Positions 1-7,921 of a stretch of DNA of 36,175 nucleotides are shown here, one piece after another. Source of the stretch: Flavobacteriales bacterium (GTDB lineage: Bacteria; Bacteroidota; Bacteroidia; Flavobacteriales_G; Salibacteraceae). The position numbers and the translations under genes were made by a program. The number at the start of each line of letters is the position of its first letter. The stretch's first letter is position 1. The notes beneath the pieces are model-generated. The model did not search any database. It was not told where the DNA came from and saw only the letters and a list, made by a program, of their open reading frames with translations. The DNA is taken from the NCBI GenBank assembly GCA_003499525.1, contig DNTB01000028.1, positions 1-36,175 on the forward strand, given 5' to 3'.

Positions 1-78
1 GTGCCGTCGGAAGGCCCTCGCCTGCTAAGCGAGTGTGGGGGGAAACTTCCACCGATGGTTCGAATCCCTCTCTCTCCG
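1..78 (+). tRNA. tRNA-Ser(GCT), 5' end cut by the window edge
   Basis: This is the 3' part of a serine tRNA. The anticodon arm is clear: stem CTCGC/GCGAG closes the loop CTGCTAA, giving anticodon GCT, which reads AGC/AGT codons. It is followed by a long class II variable arm (about 7 bp around a GAAA loop, with G-T pairs), as expected for tRNA-Ser, then the T loop TTCGAAT and the 3' acceptor strand TCTCTCC with discriminator G at 78. No CCA is encoded, which is common in Bacteroidota. The acceptor 5' strand and part of the D arm lie before the window. The T stem GATGG/CCCTC has one T-C mismatch. Confidence 0.9.
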
Positions 79-131
79 CAAAAGTGTAATTAAGTTTAAA
101 TTAAATATTCGTAAACAAAACCTGATCAATC

Positions 132-959
132 ATGAAGAAGTTAATGGCCTTATTGGCTCTGGCTGGTATCCTCACATTTGGAGTGTCGTACACAGCGTAT
201 GCACAAGATGACTCTGATACTACAGAGTTGATGGATGATGCTATGGAAACTGCTGAAGAGGCAGTGGAAGAAGTTGAAGAAACCGTAGAAGAAGTTGTCG
301 ATGAAGCAGCTGCTGCAGAACGTGGGTTTCATCAAAGAGTGAAAGCGAAATTCATTGAGGGTGACCCCTTCTTTATGTCTTTCGTTGCAATTTCACTTAT
401 TCTTGGTTTGGCAATCGCCATTGAGAGAATCATTTATCTGAGTCTTTCAACTACCAACACGAACAAACTCCTGAATAGCGTCGAAGAAGCTTTGAACTCT
501 GGAGGTGTAGAAGCTGCAAAAGAAGTTTGTAGAAATACTTCCGGGCCGGTTGCTTCAATCTTCTATCAAGGGCTTGAGCGTTATGAAGAAGGAATCGACA
601 TGGTTGAAAAATCTGTTATCTCTTATGGAGGAGTTCAGGTGGGACAGCTTGAAAAAGGAGTGTCCTGGATTTCGTTGTTCATTGCCCTGGCTCCAATGCT
701 TGGGTTCTTCGGGACAGTAATCGGTATGATCGCAGCATTCGATGCCATTGCAGCAGCCAACAACATTTCTCCCGGTATTGTTGCCGGAGGTATTGGAGTG
801 GCCCTGATTACTACAGTATCCGGTCTGCTGGTAGCAATGATCCTACAAATTTTTTACAACTACATCGTGTCAAAAATAGACAGCATCACCAACTCCATGG
901 AGAATGCTTCCATTTCACTCGTTGATATGCTTGTAAGATATCAGCATAAATCTGCTTAA
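132..959 (+). CDS. exbB: ExbB/TolQ/MotA-family proton channel protein
   Basis: Inner-membrane subunit of an ExbB-ExbD (or TolQ-TolR) motor, which uses the proton gradient to energise TonB-dependent outer-membrane transport or envelope work. A signal peptide ends near residue 25 (AYAQ). It is followed by an acidic, Glu/Ala-rich stretch at about residues 27-63. The MotA/TolQ/ExbB core follows, with a membrane segment at about 82-105 and the conserved pair of late segments (ISLFIALAPMLGFFGTVIGM and the GIGVALITTVSGLLVAM region). An N-terminal periplasmic extension is usual for Bacteroidota ExbB, but this one is strikingly acidic. It is the first gene of a four-gene operon, with 2 bases before the next gene. 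TonB is not in the window, so TonB versus Tol function is open. Confidence 0.9.
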   Translation: MKKLMALLALAGILTFGVSYTAYAQDDSDTTELMDDAMETAEEAVEEVEETVEEVVDEAAAAERGFHQRVKAKFIEGDPFFMSFVAISLILGLAIAIERIIYLSLSTTNTNKLLNSVEEALNSGGVEAAKEVCRNTSGPVASIFYQGLERYEEGIDMVEKSVISYGGVQVGQLEKGVSWISLFIALAPMLGFFGTVIGMIAAFDAIAAANNISPGIVAGGIGVALITTVSGLLVAMILQIFYNYIVSKIDSITNSMENASISLVDMLVRYQHKSA

Positions 960-961
960 TC

Positions 962-1375
962 ATGGTATCCAGAATAACATCAATAATCCTGGTCGTCCTA
1001 ATCCTGATCGGAGTGCCGTTGTTCATTATGGCACTCGGAGCAGAGGAAGAACCCGGAAAGGCAGATCCAATATTGTACGGGATCTATGTCTACTTTGCAC
1101 TAGCGGCAATCGTTACCTTATTTGGCTCCATAACTGGAATATTAGCCAATCCAAAAGGTCTGAAAAGCATTGCTATTGGGCTGGTTGGTATGCTTATAGT
1201 AATTGGACTTGCATGGACATTGTCAACAGGTTCTGATTACGACTCCTACGGGATTGAAAGTTTAACCGAGGGCGCCGCTCATATGTCCGGAATGTTTCTA
1301 TATATGATTTACATCCTGACCATAGGAGCTATTGGTAGCGTACTATTTGCAGGAGTATTCCGTTTTATCAAATAA
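962..1375 (+). CDS. Small four-helix membrane protein in the exbB-exbD operon
   Basis: I do not recognise a named family. The 137-residue protein is almost entirely hydrophobic, with four predicted membrane segments: about residues 6-25, 38-62, 66-86 and 107-136. The loops are short. There is a Gly/Pro-containing motif, ITGILANPKG, between helices two and three, and no catalytic motif. It starts 2 bases after exbB and ends 9 bases before the first exbD, so it is almost certainly co-transcribed and may be an accessory subunit of the ExbB-ExbD motor. That role is inferred from position only. Confidence 0.8.
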   Translation: MVSRITSIILVVLILIGVPLFIMALGAEEEPGKADPILYGIYVYFALAAIVTLFGSITGILANPKGLKSIAIGLVGMLIVIGLAWTLSTGSDYDSYGIESLTEGAAHMSGMFLYMIYILTIGAIGSVLFAGVFRFIK

Positions 1376-1384
1376 AAGACAAGA

Positions 1385-1972
1385 ATGGCTTCCAAAAATC
1401 CTCCGGAAATAAATGCGAGTTCTATGGCAGATATTGCCTTTTTGTTGCTCGTATTCTTTCTGGTAACAACGACGATGGATACCGACCTTGGCTTAATGCG
1501 TAAGCTTCCTCCTCCTTTGCCTCCTCAGGTAGAAAAACCACCACCGATAAAAGATCGGAACGTGTTTGTAGTCCTTGCAAATGCAAATGATCAACTTCTG
1601 GTGGAGGGCGAATTAATGGATGTTAAGGACTTGAAAGAAGCAGCCAAGGAGTTTATCGAAAATCCAATGAATAATGAAACACTTCCTGAAAAAAAACCGG
1701 TTCAGGTTGATTTCTTCGGGGAAGTGATGGTTTCCAAGCAGGTAATATCTCTGCAAAACGACAACGGCACTTCATATGACCTTTATATACAGGTACAAAA
1801 TGAACTTGCCGCAGCATACAACGAACTTAGAAATGAATTAGCCATGGATAAGTTTGGCGTATCTTATGATAAGCTTGTTGATGACAAGCAAAAAGCCAAA
1901 GTAAAAGCAATAAGATCTATTTTTCCACAGCGTATTTCTGAGGCCGAACCTAAAGATGTAGGAGGTAATTAA
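1385..1972 (+). CDS. exbD: ExbD/TolR-family biopolymer transport protein (first copy)
   Basis: Partner of ExbB: a single-pass inner-membrane protein whose helix carries the proton-relaying aspartate and whose C-terminal domain faces the periplasm. The N-terminal cytoplasmic stretch is short, and the helix begins SSMADIAFLLLVFFLVTTTM with the expected Asp near residue 16. A proline-rich linker (LPPPLPPQVEKPPP) and a periplasmic domain follow. At 195 residues it is longer than the usual 130-150, because of an extended periplasmic part and a polar C-terminal tail. It lies 9 bases after the small membrane protein and 1 base before the second exbD. Confidence 0.9.
   Translation: MASKNPPEINASSMADIAFLLLVFFLVTTTMDTDLGLMRKLPPPLPPQVEKPPPIKDRNVFVVLANANDQLLVEGELMDVKDLKEAAKEFIENPMNNETLPEKKPVQVDFFGEVMVSKQVISLQNDNGTSYDLYIQVQNELAAAYNELRNELAMDKFGVSYDKLVDDKQKAKVKAIRSIFPQRISEAEPKDVGGN
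1957..1966 (+). promoter_or_regulatory. Strong Shine-Dalgarno-like sequence before the second exbD
   Basis: The sequence GTAGGAGGT lies about 8-10 bases before the ATG at 1974, inside the last codons of the first exbD. Such a good match to anti-SD is uncommon here, since most starts in this window have AT-rich leaders. It supports the start at 1974. The GGAGG also encodes the C-terminal Gly-Gly of the first ExbD, so its origin as coding sequence cannot be excluded. Confidence 0.5.
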
Positions 1973-1973
1973 G

Positions 1974-2444
1974 ATGAAAGGAGCACATAAATTCAGTAAG
2001 AAAGGGGGAAAAGGTAACCCTACGATATCAACAGCATCACTGCCTGATATTGTTTTTATGCTTCTGTTTTTCTTCATGGTTACAACCGTAATGCGTGAAG
2101 TTGACCTCAAGGTGGTCATCGTTCAACCTGAGGCTACAGAAGTAGAAAAACTTGACAAAAAAGGGCTGGTCGACTATATCTATATTGGTTCACCTTCGGA
2201 ATCGGATAAATTTGGTACTTCTTCCCGAATTCAGCTAAACGATCAGTTCGCCAGAGTTCAGGATGTAGGTCCCTTCATTGAAGCTAAAAGAGCGGAACGT
2301 GACGAGGCTGAAGTTCCGTTATTAACGACTTCATTGAAGGTAGATAGAGAAACGAAGATGGGAATTGTAACAGAAGTAAAGCAGGAGCTAAGAAAAGTTC
2401 AGGCATTGAAATTGAGTTACAGCACTCGTGAGCGATTAAACTAA
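1974..2444 (+). CDS. exbD: ExbD/TolR-family biopolymer transport protein (second copy)
   Basis: Second ExbD paralogue, 156 residues, close to the usual family length. The N-terminus is basic (KFSKKGGKG). It is followed by one membrane helix beginning STASLPDIVFMLLFFFMVTT, with the conserved Asp in the LPDIVF motif, then a periplasmic domain. Two different ExbD proteins behind one ExbB is a recurring arrangement in Bacteroidota and may give a mixed motor. The gene begins 1 base after the first exbD stop and ends the operon. A hairpin with a T run at 2465-2500 follows. Confidence 0.9.
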   Translation: MKGAHKFSKKGGKGNPTISTASLPDIVFMLLFFFMVTTVMREVDLKVVIVQPEATEVEKLDKKGLVDYIYIGSPSESDKFGTSSRIQLNDQFARVQDVGPFIEAKRAERDEAEVPLLTTSLKVDRETKMGIVTEVKQELRKVQALKLSYSTRERLN

Positions 2445-2454
2445 TACAGAATAT

Positions 2455-3378
2455 TTAAGGATTCAAAATCCCGTCATCTTGAAGTTGACGGGATTTTTTT
2501 ATGCTTTCAGTCCTGAATCGGCTAATTAATATCCAGGCTATACCTGTCGAGATAAGCACAATAAGGACGTTCAACCATTGATTATCGCCAAATTCTTCTT
2601 CCCCTGTTGCACTGAAACCATAGGCCCAGGACAATACCAATGCATAGAAATTATTGGCAAAATGTGCCAAAACGGAATATTTTAAGCTCCCCGACCAGTA
2701 GTATAGATAACCCAACAAGGCTCCCAAAACCCATCGCGGAAGAATACCATAAACCTGACCGTGAAAAGCGCTGAATATAAATGCTGTGAGCCAAATCGCT
2801 ATATGAGGATTTGAGATCATCCTCATAAAATATACCTGCAAGTTTCCTCGAAAAAGATACTCCTCTGCCAAAGCAGGCAGAACAGCAATGATCAAGATAT
2901 TAACCGGTATGTCATACCAGGTATCAACCCTCACAAATTGCTCAACCACCCCATCCAGTTGGTCTTGCAGGGACCTTAAAACCTTTTCCAGATTACTCAA
3001 AAAATCAGGGAATGAGAATTGCAGGTTCAGATAGCTCAGATATGCAATTAAGGGCAGTAGAACGGCCATTGCCAGCAGGATATACAGGGACGGCCGTACT
3101 TTTAAATCCCCATTGAAATCAGAAAACCACTTTGGGTTTTTCAGAACATAGGCGGCAACAGCAGAGGGTAGTAGAAATCCAAAAAGTTGATTTACAAATT
3201 GACTTGCCTTGAGCTTATTTATAGAATTCCGGGACAGGTTATCAAGATCACTTACAGATTCAATCATTGAACCGAAGAGTAATTGTGATACCAAATAGGC
3301 CAGAACAAAACCGAAAAGCACCAGTCCAATAACCACAGCAATTTGCGCGGCTGGTGACATAGAATCGGAATTGCTCAT
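2455..3378 (-). CDS. CPBP-family intramembrane glutamic endopeptidase
   Basis: Membrane protein of the CPBP (CAAX protease and bacteriocin-processing, Abi) family. The family motifs are visible: AEEYLFRG, with the paired glutamates and arginine, and FSAFHG, with the second-motif histidine. Several hydrophobic segments surround them (residues about 13-35, 65-78, 95-120, the motif helices, and a late LIVLISTGIAWILI helix). I chose the ATG at 3378. A GTG at 3399 is in frame and would add seven residues (AAKISN), abutting the divergent dus start. The substrate is unknown. Family members process prenylated proteins, process or give immunity to bacteriocins, or act in regulated proteolysis. The 3' end carries the exbD terminator. 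Confidence 0.8.
   Translation of the reverse strand: MSNSDSMSPAAQIAVVIGLVLFGFVLAYLVSQLLFGSMIESVSDLDNLSRNSINKLKASQFVNQLFGFLLPSAVAAYVLKNPKWFSDFNGDLKVRPSLYILLAMAVLLPLIAYLSYLNLQFSFPDFLSNLEKVLRSLQDQLDGVVEQFVRVDTWYDIPVNILIIAVLPALAEEYLFRGNLQVYFMRMISNPHIAIWLTAFIFSAFHGQVYGILPRWVLGALLGYLYYWSGSLKYSVLAHFANNFYALVLSWAYGFSATGEEEFGDNQWLNVLIVLISTGIAWILISRFRTESIKKSRQLQDDGILNP
2465..2500 (+). terminator. Rho-independent terminator of the exbB-exbD operon
   Basis: A perfect 12-bp stem (AAAATCCCGTCA at 2465-2476 with TGACGGGATTTT at 2486-2497) closes a 9-base loop and runs into seven T residues at 2494-2500. It lies 20 bases after the second exbD stop. The hairpin is embedded in the last codons of the opposite-strand CPBP gene, whose stop is at 2455-2457, so that protein's C-terminus is written by terminator sequence. 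On the minus strand the T run is only four bases. Confidence 0.85.
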
Positions 3379-3384
3379 GTTTGA

Positions 3385-3392
3385 TATTTTTG
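3385..3392 (+). promoter_or_regulatory. Candidate -7 box for the dus gene
   Basis: TATTTTTG matches the Bacteroidota -7 consensus TAnnTTTG and is followed by GCC. It ends 7 bases before the GTG start at 3400, so transcription would begin at or next to the start codon, giving a leaderless or nearly leaderless message. I see no good -33 TTG at the usual spacing. The call is by sequence only. Confidence 0.4.
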
Positions 3393-3399
3393 CCGCCAC

Positions 3400-4407
3400 G
3401 TGGTAAAAATAGACAATATAAATCTTGGTGAATTTCCCTTGTTGCTCGCACCTATGGAAGACGTAAGCGACCCGCCTTTTCGCGCTTTATGTAAAGAGCA
3501 AGGGGCGGACATGATGTATACCGAGTTTATCTCTGTAGAAGGTCTCATTCGGGATGCTGATAAGAGCGTTGAAAAGCTGGATATATGGGAGAATGAAAGG
3601 CCGGTTGGCATCCAAATTTTTGGAGCCAATCTGGACTCTATGCTTAAAGCTACTGAGTATGTCGAGCGGGCCGAGCCGGAATTGCTGGATATTAATTTCG
3701 GTTGTCCGGTTAAGAAAGTAACCAACAAAGGGGCAGGGGCAGGTATTCTGCGAGATGTCCCCAAGATGGAAGATCTAACGGCCCAAATTGTTAAGACTAC
3801 TACTTTGCCCGTGACCGTAAAAACAAGACTAGGGTGGGACGACAGCACCAAATACATTGTTGAGGTCGCTGAACGACTACAAGATGCCGGTATTAAGGCA
3901 CTGACTATTCATGGGCGTACCCGACAACAGATGTATAAAGGGGTAGCTGACTGGTCGCTAATCGCTGAAGTAAAGAATAATCCCAGAATTCACATTCCCA
4001 TCTTTGGAAATGGTGATATCGATAGCCCTCAAAAAGCGTTAGAATACAAAAATAAATACGGTGTTGATGGTATAATGATTGGGCGCGCAACCATCGGAAA
4101 TCCGTGGATATTTCGTGAAATCAAACATTACATTAGAACAGGAGAACTTCTGCCTCCTCCATCACTGGAAGAACGCATAACCATAACCAAAAGACACCTG
4201 GAGCTCTCGGTAAGCTGGAAAGGTGAACGAAGAGGAATTGTGGAAATGCGGCGGCATTACACCAATTATTTTAAAGGAATACGGAATTTTAAACCTATTC
4301 GACTCCAATTAGTCACTCTCGACAGTTATGATGAGCTCATGTCTGTCCTTGAAAGTATACCGGACAGACTTTCTTTAAACCAGGCTGAAGTACAGTTTGC
4401 GCGTTAG
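3400..4407 (+). CDS. dusB: tRNA-dihydrouridine synthase, DusB type
   Basis: Flavin-dependent enzyme that reduces uridine to dihydrouridine in tRNA D loops. Conserved blocks appear in order: APMEDVSDPPFRALC, YTEFISVEGL, DINFGCPVKKVTNKGAGAG with the catalytic Cys at residue 102, TVKTRLGWD, LTIHGRTRQQMYKG, FGNGDIDS and MIGRATIGNPWIF (FMN phosphate binding). The length of 335 is typical. The start must be the GTG at 3400: an in-frame stop TGA lies at 3382-3384, no ATG lies between, and the next downstream ATG is inside the core motif. It diverges from the CPBP gene. Its 3' end overlaps the convergent permease gene by 33 bases. Confidence 0.95.
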   Translation: MVKIDNINLGEFPLLLAPMEDVSDPPFRALCKEQGADMMYTEFISVEGLIRDADKSVEKLDIWENERPVGIQIFGANLDSMLKATEYVERAEPELLDINFGCPVKKVTNKGAGAGILRDVPKMEDLTAQIVKTTTLPVTVKTRLGWDDSTKYIVEVAERLQDAGIKALTIHGRTRQQMYKGVADWSLIAEVKNNPRIHIPIFGNGDIDSPQKALEYKNKYGVDGIMIGRATIGNPWIFREIKHYIRTGELLPPPSLEERITITKRHLELSVSWKGERRGIVEMRRHYTNYFKGIRNFKPIRLQLVTLDSYDELMSVLESIPDRLSLNQAEVQFAR

Positions 4408-5607
4408 TAATCGAACAGGTATCCATGAAGCCAGTATTCCAATAAGGAGAACTAATCCAATGATTAAAAACAAATCATTCGCCAACAGGAGCACAGGATA
4501 TGAATCGACCAATAGGCCCTGTACCTTTATGAATCCGAACTGGCCCTGAAGAAAAACAATTAGCACACCGAGGAACAATCCAATCAAACCTCCTACCGTT
4601 GAAATCAGAAGGCCCTCAATGAAAAAAATAGACCTGATGTCCTGCTTGGAGGTACCCATGCTTAAAAGAACCGACACATCTTTCTTTTTATCCAAAAACA
4701 GAATTGTAATGGAACCTATAATGTTAAAAGTAGCAATCAATAAAATGAAAGAGAGTATTAAAAAAGTTGCCCATTTCTCACTATTATTGGCCTTATACAA
4801 CAGTTCATTCTGTTGATACCTGGTTCTTATTAAAAACTCGACCTCAGGAAAAATTACTTCAAGTTTTGAGATAACGTCTTTCTCCTTTGCACCTTGCAAC
4901 AATTGAAATTCTATGGCAGAAACATGGTTCTCTCTTTTGAGCAGTTTCCCGACAAATGAAAGAGGCGCTACCGCATATTTGGCATCAATATCTACGTTTA
5001 CGGCAAATATCCCTGAAGGAATAATTTTTTCAACTCTGAACGCATTTTCGTATTGTATCAGATTAGATGCTTCAGATTTGGCAGCATAAACATTCAGCGG
5101 GACAAAACTGCTCCGTGCATACAAGTTCAGTCTTTCTGCAATCATGTACCCGACCAGTATTCGCGGAGTCGAATCCGGAGCAAACAGTATGGGCTCTCCA
5201 AACCAAAGAAGGCTATCCATACTGCTCATTTTCAAGAAACTCTCCTCGACCCCTTTTATAGTAGCGAAAGTTTGATTCTCTCCAAACCTGAGCATAACGG
5301 TCTCTTCAAGAACTTTATTCACCTGCTCAATTTCCTCGATTTGTTTGATCCCTTCTAATATGGACCCGTTAAGCTCGAATGTTTTTCCTTTTTGGGGCTC
5401 TATCCTAAGGTCGGCATCAAAGGTGCTGTACATGTCCTCGACCAGGGCATTAATACCATTGAATGCCGATAGAACAATGATGAGAGCGAGGGCTCCCACT
5501 CCCATTCCCAACATGGATATGAGTGTAATGATATTGATGACATTACGCTTCTTTTTTGATCGGAAATATCGAAAAGCTATGAATAGAGGAAACCTCAAAG
5601 TGGTCAA
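4375..5607 (-). CDS. LolC/LolE-type ABC transporter permease (FtsX family)
   Basis: Inner-membrane permease of the lipoprotein-releasing or MacB-like group. The N-terminus FIAFRYFRSKKKRNVINIIT precedes a first membrane helix (about 25-50). A large periplasmic MacB-type domain follows (about 55-270). Three C-terminal helices form the FtsX domain (about 280-305, 325-355 and 375-400). The length of 410 matches LolC/E. The start is TTG at 5607-5605, overlapping the rbfA stop as TTGA. An in-frame TAA sits directly upstream and no ATG lies near, so a TTG start (here or three codons later) is forced. No ATPase partner is adjacent. Lipoprotein export to the outer membrane is the likely role, by family. 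Confidence 0.85.
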   Translation of the reverse strand: MTTLRFPLFIAFRYFRSKKKRNVINIITLISMLGMGVGALALIIVLSAFNGINALVEDMYSTFDADLRIEPQKGKTFELNGSILEGIKQIEEIEQVNKVLEETVMLRFGENQTFATIKGVEESFLKMSSMDSLLWFGEPILFAPDSTPRILVGYMIAERLNLYARSSFVPLNVYAAKSEASNLIQYENAFRVEKIIPSGIFAVNVDIDAKYAVAPLSFVGKLLKRENHVSAIEFQLLQGAKEKDVISKLEVIFPEVEFLIRTRYQQNELLYKANNSEKWATFLILSFILLIATFNIIGSITILFLDKKKDVSVLLSMGTSKQDIRSIFFIEGLLISTVGGLIGLFLGVLIVFLQGQFGFIKVQGLLVDSYPVLLLANDLFLIIGLVLLIGILASWIPVRLLTRKLYFSLV

Positions 5608-5942
5608 TTATCTAAAAGTTCATTAATCTGCTCAGCATAGTCTAAAGAATCGTCGCCATAGTAGAGAACTTCAGGAATAGCTCTTAATTGGTTTCTCAAA
5701 CTTTTGCCAATATCAAATCGTATCTCAGAAGCTCGAGCCCTAACTTGCTCAATATCAGACTTTAAATCATCTGTTGGAAAAATACTGAGATAAGCCTTGG
5801 CATTCCTAAGATCCGGACTAATTCTCACTACCGTAACGGTTATCATTTTGCCTTTTAGAATCTGATTTCCTTTATGCACAAAAATTTCGGCCAACTCTCT
5901 TTTTAAAAGACTTGCAACTTTTTCCTGTCTTATCGTTCCCAT
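5604..5942 (-). CDS. rbfA: 30S ribosome-binding factor A
   Basis: Small KH-like protein that binds immature 30S subunits and helps 16S rRNA 5' end maturation, especially in the cold. The N-terminal helix GTIRQEKVASLLKRELAEIF, the segment ITVTVVRISPDLRNAKAYLSIFP, and the C-terminal PEVLYYGDDSLDYAEQINELL (typically ELxFxxDxS) are characteristic. The length of 112 is normal. It is the first gene of a two-gene operon with the LolC/E permease, overlapping it by 4 bases, an arrangement often seen in Bacteroidota. Confidence 0.95.
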   Translation of the reverse strand: MGTIRQEKVASLLKRELAEIFVHKGNQILKGKMITVTVVRISPDLRNAKAYLSIFPTDDLKSDIEQVRARASEIRFDIGKSLRNQLRAIPEVLYYGDDSLDYAEQINELLDN

Positions 5943-5962
5943 ATAGATTCAAAATCGAATGT

Positions 5963-5970
5963 CAAATTTA
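5963..5970 (-). promoter_or_regulatory. Candidate -7 box for rbfA
   Basis: On the minus strand this reads TAAATTTG, a match to TAnnTTTG, 20 bases before the rbfA ATG. I find no TTG at the ideal -33 position, so support is partial. Confidence 0.35.
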
Positions 5971-6009
5971 ATCTTAAAACGATGGCAGGCCTCCGGCAAG
6001 GGGTTTGGC

Positions 6010-6017
6010 TATCTTTG
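6010..6017 (+). promoter_or_regulatory. Candidate -7 box for the ABC exporter
   Basis: TATCTTTG, preceded by GC, matches the Bacteroidota -7 consensus well. It ends 7 bases before the ATG at 6025, the same spacing as at dusB, which implies a leaderless or almost leaderless transcript. Confidence 0.5.
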
Positions 6018-6024
6018 ATGCCCA

Positions 6025-7875
6025 ATGAAAAGACTGTTCAATCTCCTTTCCCTGGTTGGCGGATACAAAGTGGCTACCGGACTCAGCGTGATGTTCAACT
6101 TGCTTTCTGTCATTTTCGGCCTGTTTAGTATCGCCCTGCTCATACCTTTTTTGAATCTCATTTTCAGAGCTTCAACTGAAGATTATACCCGATATCTTGC
6201 ATCAAAGCCAGAAAAATTCGCTCTCGATAGCGAATACATCCAAAATACAATGAATTATTATCTGGCGAATATCATCATGCAGGACCCTGAAAACGGGAGA
6301 ATGAACGCTTTGATTCTGATCTGTATATCGATAATTTCCTTCATTTTTCTCAAAAACATAACCCGCTATCTGGCTTATTTCTTCCTGGCCATTGTCAGAA
6401 ACGGCGTCATGTTTGACCTCAGAAATGACATTTTTCGAAAACTTTTAGGTTTACCTATAGGTTACTTCAGTGAAGAAAAGAAAGGAGACATCATGGCCCG
6501 CATGACCAATGATGTTCAGGAGGTAGAATGGACCATCATGACCTCACTTGAAATGATGTTCCGCGATCCTTTTTCCATAATTCTATATCTGGTGGCCTTA
6601 TTTATTCTGAGCCCGAGCTTAACCGTTTTTGTACTGATCATCCTACCCATTTCAGGGTTTATCATCGGGCGAATAGGGAAATCGCTCAAGAAAACCTCAG
6701 AAGACGGACAGCACCATATGGGACTTTTAGTTTCATTGATTGAAGAAACGATCGGCGGGTTGCGCATCATAAAAGCGTTTGGAACAGAATCGTATATGAA
6801 CGAAAAGTTCAAGTCGACAAACTCAACGTATATGGGCTACATGATCAAGATGCTCAGAAAAAGAGATTTGGCAAGTCCCGTTAGTGAATTCCTGGGAGTT
6901 TTTATCATGATTGTCATTATTTGGTATGGCGGCAGACTCATACTAGTGGATCAAAACAGTTCACTTGAGGCAGCTACTTTCCTGATGTACATCGCCCTAT
7001 TCACACAAATTATCTCACCGGCCAAAGCCTTTACTGTGGCCATTTACAATGTCCAAAAAGGAAGTGCATCTCTGGATAGAATTCATAAAATACTGTCGTC
7101 TGATGCAAAAATCCCCGAAAAAGAGAATGCACTCGAACTGACTACGTTTAAAGATCGCATCGACTACAAAAACATTTTTTTCAGCTATCGCGATACCGAG
7201 GTTATTCACGGAATAGATTTGGAAATAAAGAAAGGGCAAACCGTAGCACTCGTTGGCCCTTCGGGAAGTGGAAAATCCACATTGGCCGACCTTCTTCCAA
7301 GGTTTTACGACATTTCAGCCGGAAACATTGCCATCGACGGTATCGATATCAGGGAGTTGAAGATCAAAGACTTAAGAAATCAAATTGGGGTAGTTACCCA
7401 GCAATCCATCTTATTCAATGATACGGTCGCCAACAATATCTCATTTGGTTCCAAAGATTCCACCAGGGAAGAAATCATGAAAGCCGCCATGGTCGCAAAC
7501 GCTCATGAGTTTATAATGGAGTTGCAGGGTGGTTATGAATACAATGTTGGCGACGGTGGAACAAAACTATCTGGTGGTCAAAAGCAACGAATCAGCATAG
7601 CACGTGCAGTGCTCAATAACCCCCCCATTTTGATTCTTGATGAAGCGACCTCTTCGCTGGATACAGAAAGCGAAAAAGAAGTACAGGAAGCTTTGCAAAA
7701 ACTCATGGAAAACAGGACCTCTCTGGTTATCGCTCACCGGTTATCGACCATTGTAAATGCCGATAGGATTTATGTGCTGGAGAAAGGAAAAATCATTGAT
7801 CATGGAACCCATAACGAGCTTCTCGAGCGCGCTGGTCTGTACCGAAAACTTTACGAATTACAGGCATTTGCCTGA
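6025..7875 (+). CDS. MsbA-like ABC exporter (fused permease and ATPase)
   Basis: Type IV ABC half-transporter, 616 residues, probably a homodimer exporting lipids or other hydrophobic substrates across the inner membrane. The N-terminal six-helix domain spans about residues 15-345. The nucleotide-binding domain follows, with Walker A GPSGSGKST (411-419), Q loop VVTQQ, signature LSGGQKQR (515-522), Walker B ILILDEATSSLD (535-546) and switch His in IAHRLST (about 571). All catalytic residues are present. The extra loop between the first and second helices (about 47-90) is longer than in MsbA. The gene stands alone, with a -7 box directly before the start. MsbA-type lipid A flipping is the best family guess, but drug or peptide export cannot be excluded. 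Confidence 0.9.
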   Translation: MKRLFNLLSLVGGYKVATGLSVMFNLLSVIFGLFSIALLIPFLNLIFRASTEDYTRYLASKPEKFALDSEYIQNTMNYYLANIIMQDPENGRMNALILICISIISFIFLKNITRYLAYFFLAIVRNGVMFDLRNDIFRKLLGLPIGYFSEEKKGDIMARMTNDVQEVEWTIMTSLEMMFRDPFSIILYLVALFILSPSLTVFVLIILPISGFIIGRIGKSLKKTSEDGQHHMGLLVSLIEETIGGLRIIKAFGTESYMNEKFKSTNSTYMGYMIKMLRKRDLASPVSEFLGVFIMIVIIWYGGRLILVDQNSSLEAATFLMYIALFTQIISPAKAFTVAIYNVQKGSASLDRIHKILSSDAKIPEKENALELTTFKDRIDYKNIFFSYRDTEVIHGIDLEIKKGQTVALVGPSGSGKSTLADLLPRFYDISAGNIAIDGIDIRELKIKDLRNQIGVVTQQSILFNDTVANNISFGSKDSTREEIMKAAMVANAHEFIMELQGGYEYNVGDGGTKLSGGQKQRISIARAVLNNPPILILDEATSSLDTESEKEVQEALQKLMENRTSLVIAHRLSTIVNADRIYVLEKGKIIDHGTHNELLERAGLYRKLYELQAFA

Positions 7876-7891
7876 TTAGCCACTTACCCGC

Positions 7892-7899
7892 TATCTTCG
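7892..7899 (+). promoter_or_regulatory. Candidate -7 box for the SprB-repeat T9SS protein
   Basis: TATCTTCG (one mismatch to TAnnTTTG, preceded by GC) ends 22 bases before the ATG at 7922. The gene before it ends at 7875, so this would give the cargo gene its own promoter. Confidence 0.35.
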
Positions 7900-7921
7900 C
7901 ACACATCGATATTCAACCAAT

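Noticed and set aside
962..1375. Small membrane protein as a third ExbD or a TonB
   Set aside because: It has four helices and no ExbD Asp helix or TonB Pro-rich region.
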